This document shows positions 7,497 through 17,791 of a DNA stretch of 64,000 nt, piece by piece; position 1 is the first letter of the stretch; the number at the start of each line of letters is the position of its first letter. Where the stretch lies: positions 248,001 through 312,000 of the forward strand of contig JACKAZ010000003.1 in NCBI GenBank assembly GCA_020634795.1, in the 5' to 3' direction. This DNA comes from Ardenticatenales bacterium. Lineage in GTDB: Bacteria > Chloroflexota > Anaerolineae > Ardenticatenales > Ardenticatenaceae. The translations under genes were made by a program, and so were the position numbers. The notes under the pieces are model-generated. The model was not told the origin of the DNA and ran no database searches. It saw nothing but the letters and a program-made list of their open reading frames with translations.

Positions 7497-8604
7497 ATGA
7501 CCGACGCAATCGAGACACTCAAAAGGACGATGCAGCGCATCGAGGGCATCCTGGTGCGCCTTTGACGTGCCTAACAAAGAGCTAGAACTGGCAGCGATGG
7601 AGCAGGAAACGCTCTCGCCCGGCTTCTGGGACGACAACGAACGGGCGCAGCGCATCATGCGCCGCCAAGCCGCGCTGCGCGACCAGGTGACGCCGTGGCG
7701 CACCCTGGAAACTCGCACTCACGACGCGCTGGAGCTTTCGCACCTGATTGACGACGAGGCCGCACCCGACGCTGCGCTCGTGGAAGAGATCGAGCGTGAA
7801 GCGTCGGAGATCGCCGCCGACTACGACGCGATGGAATTCAAGGTCGCGCTGGGGGGCGAGCATGACGGCAGCGATGCGATCCTGTCGATCTTTGCGGGTG
7901 CGGGCGGCACCGAATCGCAAGACTGGGCCGAGATGCTCTTCCGCATGTACCTGCGCTGGGCCGACCAACAGGGCTTCCAGAGCGACATCATCGACCGCAC
8001 CGAGGGGGAACAGGCCGGTATCAAAAGCGCCACCATCGAGATCGCGGGGCCGTACGCTTATGGCTATCTGAAGAGCGAGAAGGGGCCGCACCGCTTGGTG
8101 CGCATCTCCCCCTTCGATTCGAGTAGCCGCCGCCATACCTCCTTTGCGGGGGTCGACGTGATGCCCGTGCTCGACGACGATGTGGCGATCGAGATCGACC
8201 CCAACGATGTCGAGATGGATGTTTTCAAGGCGAGCGGCGCGGGCGGCCAGCATGTCCAAAAGAACTCGACGGCGGTGCGGCTCGTCCATAAACCGACCGG
8301 CATCGTCGTGACCTGCCAGAACGAGCGGTCGCAGACTCAGAACCGCGAGCAGGCGATGAAGGTGCTCCGCTCCAAGCTCTACGAGGTGGAGCAAGAGCGG
8401 CTGGAGGAGGAGCGGGCGCGGATCGCGGGAAGCCATAAGACTGCTGAATGGGGCAACCAGATCCGCTCCTACGTGTTGCACCCCTACCAGATGGTCAAAG
8501 ATCATCGCACCAATGCCGAAACGAGCAACACCCAAGCCGTACTGGATGGTGAACTGACGCTCTTCACCAATGCCTATCTGAAACACCAGCTCGGTGACGA
8601 GTAA
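7497..8604 (+). CDS. prfB: peptide chain release factor 2, made by programmed +1 frameshift
   Basis: Release factor 2 recognises UAA and UGA stops. A short first frame starts at ATG 7497 (MTDAIETLKRTMQRIEGILVRL) and ends at an in-frame TGA at 7563-7565. Skipping T7563 after CTT joins it to the 345-residue main frame beginning DVPNKELELAAMEQETLSPG. The complete protein is 368 residues, the normal RF2 length. The RF2 tripeptide SPF lies in RISPFDSSSRRHTSF, and the catalytic GGQ lies in GAGGQHVQKNSTAVRL. The coding sequence is therefore join(7497..7562, 7564..8604). RF2 itself sets the frameshift efficiency, an autoregulatory loop known across bacteria. Confidence 0.96.
7551..7566 (+). promoter_or_regulatory. 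prfB programmed +1 recoding site
   Basis: CTT TGA C at 7560-7566 is the classic RF2 slippery site. The internal Shine-Dalgarno position, three bases upstream, reads CTGGTG rather than AGGGGG. Its GGTG can still pair with the anti-SD core, but more weakly. Confidence 0.9.
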
Positions 8605-8610
8605 GCGCCT

Positions 8611-9400
8611 ATGACTGTGCCATCCGTGCCCCGCTCTCTGCGCGACCGCTACAAAATCGAGCGGGTGGTGGGTGAGGTGGATCGGCGACGGTCTTCGCGC
8701 CGCGCACGATCCCAAGATGGGGCGGCGCGTCGCGCTGAAGCTCTGGCAACCGCCCTCACGCCCAGGCGGGAGGCGACCGCCCTTCACAACAGGCGCAGCT
8801 CGGTGGGAAGGTAGCCATCCAACGTCGTCGATCTACGATACGGGAGCGCCGACGGCCGTCTCTATCTGGTGATGCAATTTCTGTCGGGCGGTTGCGCGAC
8901 CAGATGGAACGCCACACCGAACATATCCCCAGCGCCGCGCCGCCCTTGGCCCCTGGTAATGACCGAAGCGTTGCAAGCGGTTCACGACGCCCGCATCCTC
9001 CATTTGGATATCAAGCCCGAAAACATCCCCTGTTTATGGCGAAAGCCCCCTACCTGACCGATTTTGGTATCGCCAAACTGCTCGGCGAGGATGGCGTTGT
9101 TCAACAGACCAACGCGGTCGGCACCAAGCACTACGCCGCCCCAGAGCAGCAATATCACGCCAATTGAGCACCCGCGCCGACATCTTTTCGATGGGGTGGT
9201 CTTTTCGAGATGTTGACCGGCTATGTGCGCTCGGCCCCGCGCCTGCAGGAATCCAGCCTCACGCCCCCCTTCCACGCCACGATCCTCTGACCGCCCACGC
9301 GACTGACGGCGCTGCTCACCCGCGCCTTGCAGGCCGAGCCAAGCCGTCGCTACGCATCCGCAGCTGATTTTCTGCGCGGCCATCCGCGATGTGAGTGGCC
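8611..9400 (+). pseudogene. Ser/Thr protein kinase (PknB-like), broken by many frameshifts
   Basis: All kinase motifs appear in order but in changing frames: RDRYKIERVVGE (start of the nucleotide loop), HDPKMGRRVALKLW with the catalytic Lys, DGRLYLVMQFLSGG, ALQAVHDARILHLDIKPENI (catalytic loop, 9001-9027), LTDFGIAKLLGEDG (DFG), GTKHYAAPEQQY (APE), ADIFSMG, LFEMLTGYV, and ALQAEPSRRYASAADFL at the end. At least seven frame changes are needed over ~790 bases, most in G/C-rich short runs. Few base substitutions seem needed, and the codons still spell conserved residues. Either the gene is a recent wreck or this stretch has local sequence errors. It lies 6 bases after prfB. No transmembrane tail is visible. 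Confidence 0.85.
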
Positions 9401-9508
9401 GCGCCGACGAGACGACGGATCGCCTCGATGCGCAGCGTCAACAGCGTGACGGCAACGTGCCCCACGGTTCGCTTTACGCCGCCCAACGCTGACCCCTGGA
9501 AACCGGCG

Positions 9509-10607
9509 ATGCCTGCCCCAGCGCTCGGGCTGCGCGACGACTTATTCCCATCCGCCGCGCACTTCTGGGTCAACCATGCGCTCTACTCCACCACGATCTG
9601 GAAGATTGGGCGGGATAGCCTTTTGACGCAGCCGGTCTTCGCGCGGGGCGTGATTCGGGTGGGACGGGGCGTCATCGCCCGCCAAGATCCATCAGCCTGA
9701 GCGCGATCGAGATCGCCGACGGCGCTCAACTGAAGAATGTGATCGCGCCCGCATCATGTTGCAGGCAGCCGCGCGCGTGGTGGGCAGCATTTTCTGCAAA
9801 GAATTGGTGCCAGCCGGTGGGGCGGCGCTGCCCCACCTCCATGCGGGGACAGAGATCGGCGGCTGTCTGCTGTTGGAAAGCGATTTCTTGCAGTTGGCCG
9901 CGGCGGAGGCGGCGGGCCGTCCGCTTGTCACCCCTGCGAAAGCAAGCCCTGATCGGCCCCTGGTGCGCGTTGCGCCCGACTGTCAGATGATCGCGATTAT
10001 GGGGGATGCGGATGTCACTCTGGCCCCCCAGCAGCGTGCGATCAATCTGATTCGCGTCAGCGGGGATGTGGTGGTAGAGCGCGACAACCGCCTGCAGCGG
10101 GTCGAGGGGCGTAACATTCACCTCAAGGCGGGCTGCGAGGTAGAGGAAGTCTATGCGCGGGGCCGATTGGTCATCGACGAGGACTGCATCGTCGGCTTCA
10201 TTCACGCGGCCAATGTGCTGCGGCTGGGGCCGCGCGTGCGGGTCGGCGCGCCCTTGCTCATGGTCGAAGGCGGGGCGATCCACGCGGACGAGACCGCCCA
10301 CTGGCAGCGGTTCGACGGACAGCCGATCGGCGTCGGTGATTTCTTCCACCAACATCATGCCGAGGGCAGCCGTGGCACCCTAACAACGCCCCTACTGGAC
10401 CATTCGCTCCACGATCTGTATGAGGCCATCGCGCCGGAGGCCTTCGCCGATTTGGCGCTACAGCGCCAAGAGGCTCCGCTGCCCGATGTGCCCGACGCTC
10501 CCCCAACGCCCCCGGCGCCGCAAGCCGACCCCCCGTCGACCGTCATCCCCCATAAAACACGTCTCTGGACGCGGCGCCGCCCCCCCGGACGGTCAAGCGA
10601 TGGATGA
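9509..10607 (+). pseudogene. bactofilin-like (polymer-forming) protein gene, 5' part frameshifted
   Basis: From 9756 to 10607 the frame is open (283 residues). Its middle has a repeating beta-helix rhythm (INLIRVSGDVVVERDNRLQRV, NIHLKAGCEVEEVYARGRLV, CIVGFIHAANVLRLGPRV) of the bactofilin or polymer-forming cytoskeletal type. A Pro-rich tail with PDVPDAPPTPPAP follows. Upstream sequence continues the same style in other frames (GVIRVGRGVIARQDP, then LSAIEIADGAQLKNVIA), so the 5' part, roughly 9509-9755, is shifted at least twice. The gene may be dead, or the reading may have errors as in the adjoining kinase. Its last codons overlap the next start (ATGGATGA). The family call is by pattern only. 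Confidence 0.5.
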
Positions 10608-12915
10608 ACGGGGCCTCCCCTTCGCGCTGCCCTATGTCGGCAGCGAAGAGGAAGAAGCGATTGGGCTGCTGAGCGGGGTCGTCGGGCGGCTGCTCGACGA
10701 TTATTGGCAGCAGCTTGCGACGTTGCGGGCGCATGCGTTCCGCTACAGCCGTTGGCTTTTCGGCGCGGCACTGCTGACGTTGATCCTCTTCTTGCTACAG
10801 GATTTCGAGCAAGCGCCCGCTCTCCAACTCGTGGCGCTGGCGCTGTTGCCGCTCACGCTCAGCGCCGCCGCACTCTGGCTGCGTCTCCGCCTCGTCACCG
10901 TCGACCGGCATCCCCCGCCCACCGTCACCACAGTACGCAAGCTCTCTTGGCTGTGGGTGGCCGCTGCCATCGACGATCAACGTCTTCTGCTCTGGGACAC
11001 CCTCTGCGATGAGGGGGCCGTGCTTGCGTTTCCGCCCGACGTGCCGCAGCGCGCGCCCTGGCTGCTGCCGACTGGCACGGTCGATGGGATTCAGAGTGCG
11101 TCGCAAGAGCGACAGTTGCTGCAACAGTTGATCGCTGTCCAAAGCGCGTGGTCCACCCCCTTCCAATCGCGCCAAATGCCGACCGTTGGGGCGGAAGGGG
11201 AGGCGCTCCTGCCCTTTCTGCAGCGGGCGCCCCGCGTCAGTCGCCGCTGGCAGCCCGCGCCTGCGTTGGCGGGGCCGCGTTCGCTCGATGCAGGGTTGGC
11301 CGATCTGGCCGCGCTGCTGGAGCGCTACCGCGCGGCACCGACCCAATACCAGCAATTTGCACGCTGGGAAGAGGCGTTGCAGGTTGGGGAAGCGCGGCTG
11401 ATCGACGCCCTCCGCCAGCGCCAGCCCCCGATCGACCCGCCGCCGCTGCTGCCCGAAGGGCAACCGATCGGCTCGGTCGAATCGATTTTGAGTGCGATGG
11501 AGCTGTTGCGCAGCCGAGCCTTCCTGCCGATCGCGGCGCTGGTCGGGGGCGAGTTGGAGCAACGACTGAGCGGCTACGCCAGCGAACTGGCTTCGATTGA
11601 TCGTGCTCGCCAACATGACCTCGCTCAGTTGGGCTACCATAATGACACGGTCTTCCGTTCGTTGCAGCGTCAACTTCGCCACATCGAGGCCGATAGCTTG
11701 CCCCAAGCCGAACAGTCATTGGCACAGAGCCGTCTCCGCTTCGAAGCGGGGCAGAGTCGGCTGATGGAGTTGGAACAGCGGCGCAAAAGCCACCACGCCG
11801 AGTGGATGGCGCTGAACGAGGCGCGGCGCGGCGGCCCCCGCCCGTCGGCGGAGCATCTGGCCCAGTTGGCCGAGACGATCAAGGAGCTCAACGCGGCCAT
11901 TCCCGAGGCGCAGCGCACGCTGGCCGCTCTGCGCGATGCGGTCCACAATAATGAGCGCATGGTCGCCGGACTGCGTCAGCAGCGGGCGGATCAATTGGCT
12001 GACATCGAAGATTATCTCTCGACCCAACAGCTCGAGCGGCGCGAAATCGAACGACGCTACGCAGCGCAAAGCCATGCCGTCGATGAGCGGTTGCGCCCCG
12101 AAATTGAGGCCTTGCAGCAGGACAGCCTCTTTTTTGAGCAACTGTTCGACCACTTTTCCACCACCCTGAAACAGCATCGACGAGATTTGGCGATCGATCA
12201 ACAGTCCGATCGCGCCTTCACCCAAACATTTGAGGGGGCGAAGCGGCTACAAGCCACCAAAGAAGGGGCGATCCAGCGCTGGGCGCAGCGGGTAGCGAGC
12301 GAGATTGGCCGCTGGCGCGAGGCGGTGGTGCAGATCGAGGCGGCGGTCGATGGAGCGGCACTGCCCAACCACGGCATCCGTCAACGTCGCTATTGGCTGC
12401 CGATCTGGTTCGTGGAAAGCCACGGCATCACCCCGACACTTTGGCCGTGGCAAGCAGGCGACCGTTGGGAAGAGTCGCGGTTTGTGGTGCCGATGCAGCC
12501 CCACCCCACGGGGCAACGGCTGGCGCTGCCCCACGCGGCACGGCAGCGCTTTGCGCCGGTGGCCGCCTTGCACCGCCGCTTAGCCGTGCTGATGCAGGGG
12601 GAACGCGCCGACAGCCTGCGCCATGCCGCGCGAACCCACGGCAAAGTCATCGAAATTGAGGCAGAGACGTTGCAGCGTGTCGCGGCGCAAAGCGCGATGC
12701 CCACCGCCATGCTGAGCGCGTTGCAACTCATCGCCACGCCGCGTGCAACAGCGCGTTTGTCCGTCGCTAGGGCGGCGGACGATGGCTATGTGGCCGCCCC
12801 GCCCGCCGACGATGGCGATGCGTGGGTGGCCCCGCGCCACGAAGCGCCGCTCGACGACGCTTGGCAGGGCGATGACGACGATTCGACAGTGACCCCGTAC
12901 GAGGCAAAGCCGTGA
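10600..12915 (+). CDS. large membrane-anchored coiled-coil protein, unknown function
   Basis: 771 residues from ATG 10600, which overlaps the preceding stop by 8 bases. Two hydrophobic helices lie at ~51-67 and ~74-97. A mixed domain follows to ~320, then about 220 residues (~325-545) of highly charged heptad-like sequence ([59 protein letters not shown]) expected to form long coiled coils. A folded C-terminal region with [12 protein letters not shown] and [15 protein letters not shown] follows, then an acidic tail. No family is recognised. The position downstream of a kinase and a polymer-forming protein, and a 4-base overlap with trmD, suggest an envelope or scaffold role, which is inference. 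Unlike its upstream neighbours, it is fully open. Confidence 0.75.
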   Translation: MDERGLPFALPYVGSEEEEAIGLLSGVVGRLLDDYWQQLATLRAHAFRYSRWLFGAALLTLILFLLQDFEQAPALQLVALALLPLTLSAAALWLRLRLVTVDRHPPPTVTTVRKLSWLWVAAAIDDQRLLLWDTLCDEGAVLAFPPDVPQRAPWLLPTGTVDGIQSASQERQLLQQLIAVQSAWSTPFQSRQMPTVGAEGEALLPFLQRAPRVSRRWQPAPALAGPRSLDAGLADLAALLERYRAAPTQYQQFARWEEALQVGEARLIDALRQRQPPIDPPPLLPEGQPIGSVESILSAMELLRSRAFLPIAALVGGELEQRLSGYASELASIDRARQHDLAQLGYHNDTVFRSLQRQLRHIEADSLPQAEQSLAQSRLRFEAGQSRLMELEQRRKSHHAEWMALNEARRGGPRPSAEHLAQLAETIKELNAAIPEAQRTLAALRDAVHNNERMVAGLRQQRADQLADIEDYLSTQQLERREIERRYAAQSHAVDERLRPEIEALQQDSLFFEQLFDHFSTTLKQHRRDLAIDQQSDRAFTQTFEGAKRLQATKEGAIQRWAQRVASEIGRWREAVVQIEAAVDGAALPNHGIRQRRYWLPIWFVESHGITPTLWPWQAGDRWEESRFVVPMQPHPTGQRLALPHAARQRFAPVAALHRRLAVLMQGERADSLRHAARTHGKVIEIEAETLQRVAAQSAMPTAMLSALQLIATPRATARLSVARAADDGYVAAPPADDGDAWVAPRHEAPLDDAWQGDDDDSTVTPYEAKP

Positions 12916-13685
12916 TCCATTTCGATCTCTTCACCCTCTTCCCGTCGATGTTCGATGGCCCACTCAGCGAAAGCATTTTGGCACGCGCGCAGGCGAAGGG
13001 TTTGCTCTCCGTGGTGCGCCACGACATTCGCGATTGGGCGCTCGACAAACATGCCGTGACCGACGACACCCCCTACGGCGGTGGGGGCGGGATGGTGATG
13101 AAGGCCGAGCCGATCTTCCGCGCCGTCGAATCGGTCTTGGGGTTGCCGGAGATCAGCGCCGCACGACCGATGGATGCCCCCCCTTGTCCGATCATCCTGC
13201 TGACCCCGCAAGGTGAACCGTTCAACCAGGGGGTGGCGGAACGGCTGGCCCACGAGCCGCGCCTTGCCCTGATCTGTGGTCGTTACGAGGGGGTGGATGA
13301 GCGCGTGCGCGACCATTTGGTGACGGACGAACTCTCGTTGGGCGATTTTGTACTGAGCGGCGGTGAATTGGCGGCGATGGTTGTGATCGATGCCGTGACA
13401 CGGTTGATCCCGGGCGTACTGGGCGACCCGACCGGCGCGGCGGACGACTCCCACAGCACGGGGCTGCTCGAATATCCGCACTACACCCGCCCCGCCGATT
13501 TTCGCGGCTGGCCCATTCCGCCGGTGCTGACCAGCGGCCACCACGGCCAAATCAGCGCCTGGCGGCGGGAACAAGCGGTGCGACGTACGTGGCAACGTCG
13601 CCCTGATCTGCTTCGCAAGGCCCAGCTCACCGACGTCGAACGGCAACGATTCGCGCAGAGCGCAGAACGCACCGTCAACGAATAG
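12912..13685 (+). CDS. trmD: tRNA (guanine-37-N1)-methyltransferase
   Basis: 257 residues from GTG 12912 (GTGA overlap with the preceding gene). TrmD methylates G37 next to the anticodon using S-adenosylmethionine and prevents +1 slippage. Family marks are [13 protein letters not shown] at the start, [28 protein letters not shown], the trefoil-knot SAM site [13 protein letters not shown], and [18 protein letters not shown]. The C-terminal helix region has [10 protein letters not shown], also standard. Length is typical. In many bacteria trmD sits with rpsP, rimM and rplS; here it does not. Confidence 0.96.
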   Translation: MIHFDLFTLFPSMFDGPLSESILARAQAKGLLSVVRHDIRDWALDKHAVTDDTPYGGGGGMVMKAEPIFRAVESVLGLPEISAARPMDAPPCPIILLTPQGEPFNQGVAERLAHEPRLALICGRYEGVDERVRDHLVTDELSLGDFVLSGGELAAMVVIDAVTRLIPGVLGDPTGAADDSHSTGLLEYPHYTRPADFRGWPIPPVLTSGHHGQISAWRREQAVRRTWQRRPDLLRKAQLTDVERQRFAQSAERTVNE

Positions 13686-13908
13686 CGCAGAACGCAGAAC
13701 GGAAAACGCGGCGCAGCGGTAAGCACCTGCTACGCATTCCGAGATGCGGATGTCGAGAGGGCGCATGGCGAATGGGGCAGCGAGCGGGAATTCTCTTGCC
13801 GCTTTGCCGTCAGCGCTCACACCAACACGCCAGCAGGCCAGCACCTCGTCACGCTGTCACTCCCAACTTCTGAACTCACCGAACTCACCCACGAACAGAG
13901 GAAAGATC

Positions 13909-14481
13909 ATGAAAAAGATTGTTATAGTCTCGGGCTTGCCCCGGTCCGGAACCTCAATGATGATGAAGATGCTGGAAGCGGGCGGTGTTCCGCCACTGAC
14001 CGATGCAGAGCGGGTCGCCGATTCCGACAATCCGAAGGGCTATTACGAGTGGGAACGGGTCAAGAAGATGCCCGACGGGGATACGGCGTGGTTGGCCGAC
14101 GCGGCGGGGAAGGCGGTCAAGGTGATCTCGGCCCTGCTCAAGGCCCTGCCCGACGATTACGACTACGATGTCATCTTCATGGAACGGGCGCTGCCCGAGG
14201 TCTTGGCCTCGCAGCGGAAGATGCTGCAAAACCGAGGGACCGAGGGGGACACCGTCAGCGACGAGCAGATGGCCACGTTGTACGAGCGCCATCTGGTGGC
14301 GATCCGCGGCTGGTTGGACGAGCAGCCGCACATGCGGACGCTGTACGTCAGCTACAACGACATGCTGGAGGAGGCCGCGCCCCACATTGCGCGGATCAAC
14401 GACTTCCTCGGTGGGAGTCTGGACAGCCCCGCGATGGCCGCCGTCATCGAACCGCGCCTCTATCGTCGCCGCGCGCCCTGA
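13909..14481 (+). CDS. short sulfotransferase-like P-loop protein
   Basis: 190 residues from ATG 13909, chosen because GAGGAAAG stands just upstream and the protein begins with the fold (MKKIVIVSGLPRSGTSMMMKML); the open frame runs further upstream without similarity. GLPRSGTSMM is the PAPS-binding loop of sulfotransferases. WLDEQPHMRTLYVSYNDML resembles the later 3'-phosphate-binding Ser/strand region. Known relatives move a sulfuryl group from PAPS to sugars, lipids or proteins, but many short bacterial homologues are uncharacterised. The protein is shorter than classical enzymes (250-300). Next to it, on the other strand, is UDP-xylose synthase, so a glycan substrate is imaginable. Confidence 0.75.
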   Translation: MKKIVIVSGLPRSGTSMMMKMLEAGGVPPLTDAERVADSDNPKGYYEWERVKKMPDGDTAWLADAAGKAVKVISALLKALPDDYDYDVIFMERALPEVLASQRKMLQNRGTEGDTVSDEQMATLYERHLVAIRGWLDEQPHMRTLYVSYNDMLEEAAPHIARINDFLGGSLDSPAMAAVIEPRLYRRRAP

Positions 14482-14524
14482 GCCTGCGGCGGCCCGCGCG
14501 GCCTTTGGCGTGGCACTGTCGCGG

Positions 14525-15463
14525 TTAATCTGCCGACAGACGCTCCCGGAAGTAAGGGAGGGTCATTGCCAGCCCTTCGTCGAGCGAGATCGTCGGCTCC
14601 CAGCCGAGCAGCCGCTTGGCTTTGCTGATGTCGGGGCGGCGCTGCTTGGGGTCATCTTTGGGCAGATCGCGGAAGATAATGCCGCCCGCGTTCTCGGTCA
14701 TTTCGTTCACCAAATGGGCAAATTCGAGGATGGTGAATTCGCTCGGATTGCCGATGTTCACCGGCAGTTCTTCGTCGCTGTTCAACAGCCGATAGATCCC
14801 CTCGACCAGATCGCTGACAAAGGTGAACGAGCGGGTTTGGCTGCCATCGCCATAGACGGTGAGCGGTTCCCCACGGATCGCTTGCGTGATGAAGTTCGGT
14901 ACCACCCGTCCGTCGTTCAGCCGCATCCGTGGCCCATAGGTGTTGAAGATGCGCACGATCCGCGTTTCCACGTCATGTTGCTGCATATAGGCGAGCGTCA
15001 TCGCTTCCGCAAAGCGCTTGGCCTCGTCGTAGACGCCGCGCGGCCCGATGGGGTTGACATTCCCCCAATAATCCTCGCTCTGCGGATGGACCATCGGGTC
15101 GCCGTAGACTTCGCTCGTCGATGCCAGCAGATAGCGTGCGCCCTTGGCAAGGGCCAAGCCCAGCGTGTTGTGCGTACCGAGCGAGCCGACCTTCAACGTT
15201 TGGATCGGCAGTTCAAGGTAGTCGATCGGGCTGGCGGGCGAGGCGAAGTGCAGGACCACATCCAATATCCCGTCAATCTCGATGTGCTCCGAGACATCGT
15301 GCTGGATGAAGCGGAACTGCGGCAACGGCTCCAGGTGGGCGATGTTGCGCAAGTCGCCTGTGACGAGGTTGTCCATCGCCACCACCTCGTACCCCTCTTT
15401 GATGAAGCGGTCGGCCAGATGAGAGCCGAGAAAGCCGGCCCCTCCCGTGATTAATACACGCAT
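14525..15463 (-). CDS. UDP-glucuronate decarboxylase (UDP-xylose synthase), extended SDR
   Basis: A 312-residue NAD-dependent enzyme that converts UDP-glucuronate to UDP-xylose. The N-terminus has the Rossmann motif [13 protein letters not shown] (7-19). [15 protein letters not shown] is the diagnostic UXS segment replacing the usual epimerase sequence. Next come [12 protein letters not shown], the catalytic YDEAK (Tyr and Lys), [10 protein letters not shown], and the substrate-binding [13 protein letters not shown]. Length agrees with bacterial UXS. An extended -10 element lies 38 bases before the ATG. The product feeds glycans or surface polysaccharide. dTDP-glucose dehydratase-like SDRs are the alternative, but the ASPAS motif argues for UXS. 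Confidence 0.92.
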   Translation of the reverse strand: MRVLITGGAGFLGSHLADRFIKEGYEVVAMDNLVTGDLRNIAHLEPLPQFRFIQHDVSEHIEIDGILDVVLHFASPASPIDYLELPIQTLKVGSLGTHNTLGLALAKGARYLLASTSEVYGDPMVHPQSEDYWGNVNPIGPRGVYDEAKRFAEAMTLAYMQQHDVETRIVRIFNTYGPRMRLNDGRVVPNFITQAIRGEPLTVYGDGSQTRSFTFVSDLVEGIYRLLNSDEELPVNIGNPSEFTILEFAHLVNEMTENAGGIIFRDLPKDDPKQRRPDISKAKRLLGWEPTISLDEGLAMTLPYFRERLSAD

Positions 15464-15500
15464 GAGCTATCGTTTATCCTTCTAATCGGTTGGTCTGGGC

Positions 15501-15509
15501 AGTATACCA
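15501..15509 (-). promoter_or_regulatory. extended -10 promoter for the UDP-xylose synthase gene
   Basis: On the minus strand the bases read TGGTATACT (TGnTAnnnT). It is 38 bases before the ATG at 15463. Confidence 0.55.
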
Positions 15510-16030
15510 CGGAACGGGGCGATGGCGAATGGACTCTGACTCTATGGGCGCTGGGGCGGAAGATGGGTGGCGGTACGGGTGTGGGGGTGGCCGGCCATGC
15601 AAATCGTTGACGGAACAATGAAAATGTACGATGCCCTGATTCTTTCTTCGACTTCGCTCAGGGCAGGCTATGGTCGACTTTCGACCCCCCCAGCAACGGG
15701 CTGAAAGGGCATCCCATGCGCCAACCCCGTTTGCAGGCATCGCCGCGCCATGGGGGTATCACTCATAGCGGCCATGATGGGGTGCATAGCGCATAGGGCA
15801 TGGCTAGCCTTTCCATTGATAATTCACGGCTTGGCTAGGCCGTTCACCCTCACGCCTACACCGTCATACACCCCAACTCGTCACGCGCCACTTTATGCTC
15901 CGTGCAGCGCCGTCGCGCATGACGGCGCTATGCGCCACCCCCCTGCCATCCGCCCAGCCGCTGAGCGACGCCCACCTTATCCTCCACCCTTCACATCGTA
16001 GCCGCCCATTTCGCCTACGTCGCCGCAACA
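15510..16030. other. intergenic with a dispersed hairpin repeat
   Basis: About 520 bases between divergent genes. Apart from the hairpin repeat at 15633-15669 nothing is recognised. Short Pro/His-rich frames on the + strand have no ribosome site. Confidence 0.5.
15633..15669. repeat. short dispersed palindromic repeat, copy 1
   Basis: GCCCTGA at 15633-15639 pairs with TCAGGGC at 15658-15664 around an 18-base loop. The right half contains CTTCGCTCAGGGCAGGCT, which occurs again at 52734-52751. Read on the other strand it would encode ACPERSRR, a string known as a spurious insert in many Chloroflexota gene predictions. Confidence 0.7.
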
Positions 16031-16039
16031 TGATACAAT
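16031..16039 (+). promoter_or_regulatory. extended -10 promoter for recJ
   Basis: TGATACAAT matches TGnTAnnnT and stands 30 bases before the TTG start. No clear -35 box. Confidence 0.5.
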
Positions 16040-16069
16040 CGGCAAACTACCTTTGAGAGGAGTCATCCC

Positions 16070-17791
16070 TTGACACAGCGCCTTTGGTCTCTGCATCCCA
16101 AAGCCCCCGAAAGTCATTTCCGCACCTTTGCCCATCTGTCGCGCCCCGTGGCGCAACTGCTCTACAATCGTGGGCTGACCTCCTCTGCTGCGGCACACGC
16201 CTTTTTGGCACGCACTGTCTCGGGTAACAACCCCTTCGAGCTGCACGGCATGTTCGAAGCGGTGACGCGAATCCGCCACGCGCTGGCGCGGAACGAGCGG
16301 ATCATGGTGCATGGCGACTTCGACGCGGATGGGGTCACCTCGACCACAGTGCTGGTGACGGCCCTGTCCGAGCTTGGCGCCACGGTCGCGCCCTACATTC
16401 CTCATCGCGTGGACGAGGGCTATGGGTTGAACGACGCGGCGATCCGCAAGATGGCGCAGCATGGCGTTTCGCTGATGATCACGGTCGACTGTGGCATCCG
16501 TGCCCACAACGAAATCGCCCTGGCGAACGACCTCGGGATCGACGTGATCGTGACCGACCATCACTCGGTGCCGGATCGGCTGCCCCCCGCCCTGGCCATC
16601 GTCAATCCCCATCAGCCCGAATGTCGCTATCCGCATAAAGAGTTGGCCGGCGTGGGCTTGGCATGGAAAGTGGTACAGGCGCTCTATTTGGCCGAACGCA
16701 AACGGCCGATCGCGGGCCGCCAACCGCTCCACCCGAACGAACTCCTCGACCTCGTTGCCATCGGCACCGTGGCCGACATCGCCCCCCTCGTCGGTGAAAA
16801 TCGCTGGTTGGTCTCCGAAGGGTTGGCCCAGCTTCGCCAGCGTCAGCGACCGGGCGTGCGCGCCCTGTTGGACAGCGCCCACGTCGACGCAGCGGAGATG
16901 GACAGCGAGGCGATTGGCTTCTTCATCGGCCCGCGCATCAACGCGGCGGGCCGACTCGATCATGCCCAAGTCGCCTACAAGCTGCTCCGCGCGCCCACGC
17001 TTGAGGAAGGACGTCAGATCGCCTCCCACTTGGAATTTCAGAACCGCCAACGGCAAGAATTGACCCGACGCGCCCTGGCGCGTGCCGAGGCGCAGATCCG
17101 CGACCCCGACGCGCCCCTGTTGATGGTGGCCGATAACGATTGTCCGGAAGGGATCGTAGGGTTGGTGGCGGGCCGCCTCTGCGAGCGCTTCTACCGTCCG
17201 GCGATCGTTGTGTCGGAGGGGCCGCGCGAAAGCCGCGCCTCCTGCCGCTCCATCCCCGAATTGCACATCACCCAACTGCTGGACGAAGTCGGCGATCTGC
17301 TGATGCGCTACGGGGGCCATGCGGCGGCGGCGGGCTTCACGGTCGAAACGCGCAACCTGCCCGAACTGCAAGAGGCGCTGACCGCCCTCGCCGCCGCAAA
17401 GCTGGCCGACTACGACCAGTTACTGCCGAAGCTGGTGGTGGATGCGGAACTACCGCTGCACCAGGTCTCGGATGAGTTGATCGACGAGATCACGCACTTG
17501 GCGCCTTTCGGCGAGCGCAACCCTGCGCCGGTCTGGGTGGCCCGCAATCTGCGGGTGGTCGATGCCCGACCGGTGGGCAGCACGCAAAGCCATTTGAAGC
17601 TATGGCTGCAAGATGGCGAGGGCCAGCGATGGTCGGCCATCGCCTTCCGCCAAGGGGAGCGTTTCGCGACATTACCGCCCGTCTTGGATGTGGTCTTCCA
17701 ACTGAAGCGCAACGTCTGGCGGGGGCAGAGCCGGATCGAACTGCAACTGTCCGATTTCCGCGAAGCGGAACTCGCCGCCATGGTGGGCTGA
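16070..17791 (+). CDS. recJ: single-stranded-DNA-specific 5'-3' exonuclease RecJ
   Basis: 573 residues from TTG 16070, fixed by GAGAGGAG eight bases upstream. RecJ degrades 5'-ended single strands in recombination and mismatch repair. DHH-domain motifs: HGDFDADGVTS (81-91), TVDCGIRAHNE, VTDHHSVPD with the DHH triad at 163-165, and VAIGTVADIAPL. The DHHA1 part has RINAAGRLDHA, CPEGIVGLVAGRL, and GGHAAAAGF near 420. A C-terminal OB-like region with ITHLAPFGERNPAPVW closes the protein, as in the family. The stop and the next ATG share one base (TGATG). Confidence 0.95.
   Translation: MTQRLWSLHPKAPESHFRTFAHLSRPVAQLLYNRGLTSSAAAHAFLARTVSGNNPFELHGMFEAVTRIRHALARNERIMVHGDFDADGVTSTTVLVTALSELGATVAPYIPHRVDEGYGLNDAAIRKMAQHGVSLMITVDCGIRAHNEIALANDLGIDVIVTDHHSVPDRLPPALAIVNPHQPECRYPHKELAGVGLAWKVVQALYLAERKRPIAGRQPLHPNELLDLVAIGTVADIAPLVGENRWLVSEGLAQLRQRQRPGVRALLDSAHVDAAEMDSEAIGFFIGPRINAAGRLDHAQVAYKLLRAPTLEEGRQIASHLEFQNRQRQELTRRALARAEAQIRDPDAPLLMVADNDCPEGIVGLVAGRLCERFYRPAIVVSEGPRESRASCRSIPELHITQLLDEVGDLLMRYGGHAAAAGFTVETRNLPELQEALTALAAAKLADYDQLLPKLVVDAELPLHQVSDELIDEITHLAPFGERNPAPVWVARNLRVVDARPVGSTQSHLKLWLQDGEGQRWSAIAFRQGERFATLPPVLDVVFQLKRNVWRGQSRIELQLSDFREAELAAMVG

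Noticed and set aside
7582..8787. 401-codon minus-strand frame opposite prfB
   Set aside because: Antisense shadow of an unambiguous gene; composition is Arg/Ala/His-rich without motif.
15977..17371. 464-codon minus-strand frame opposite recJ
   Set aside because: Antisense shadow of a clear recJ gene.
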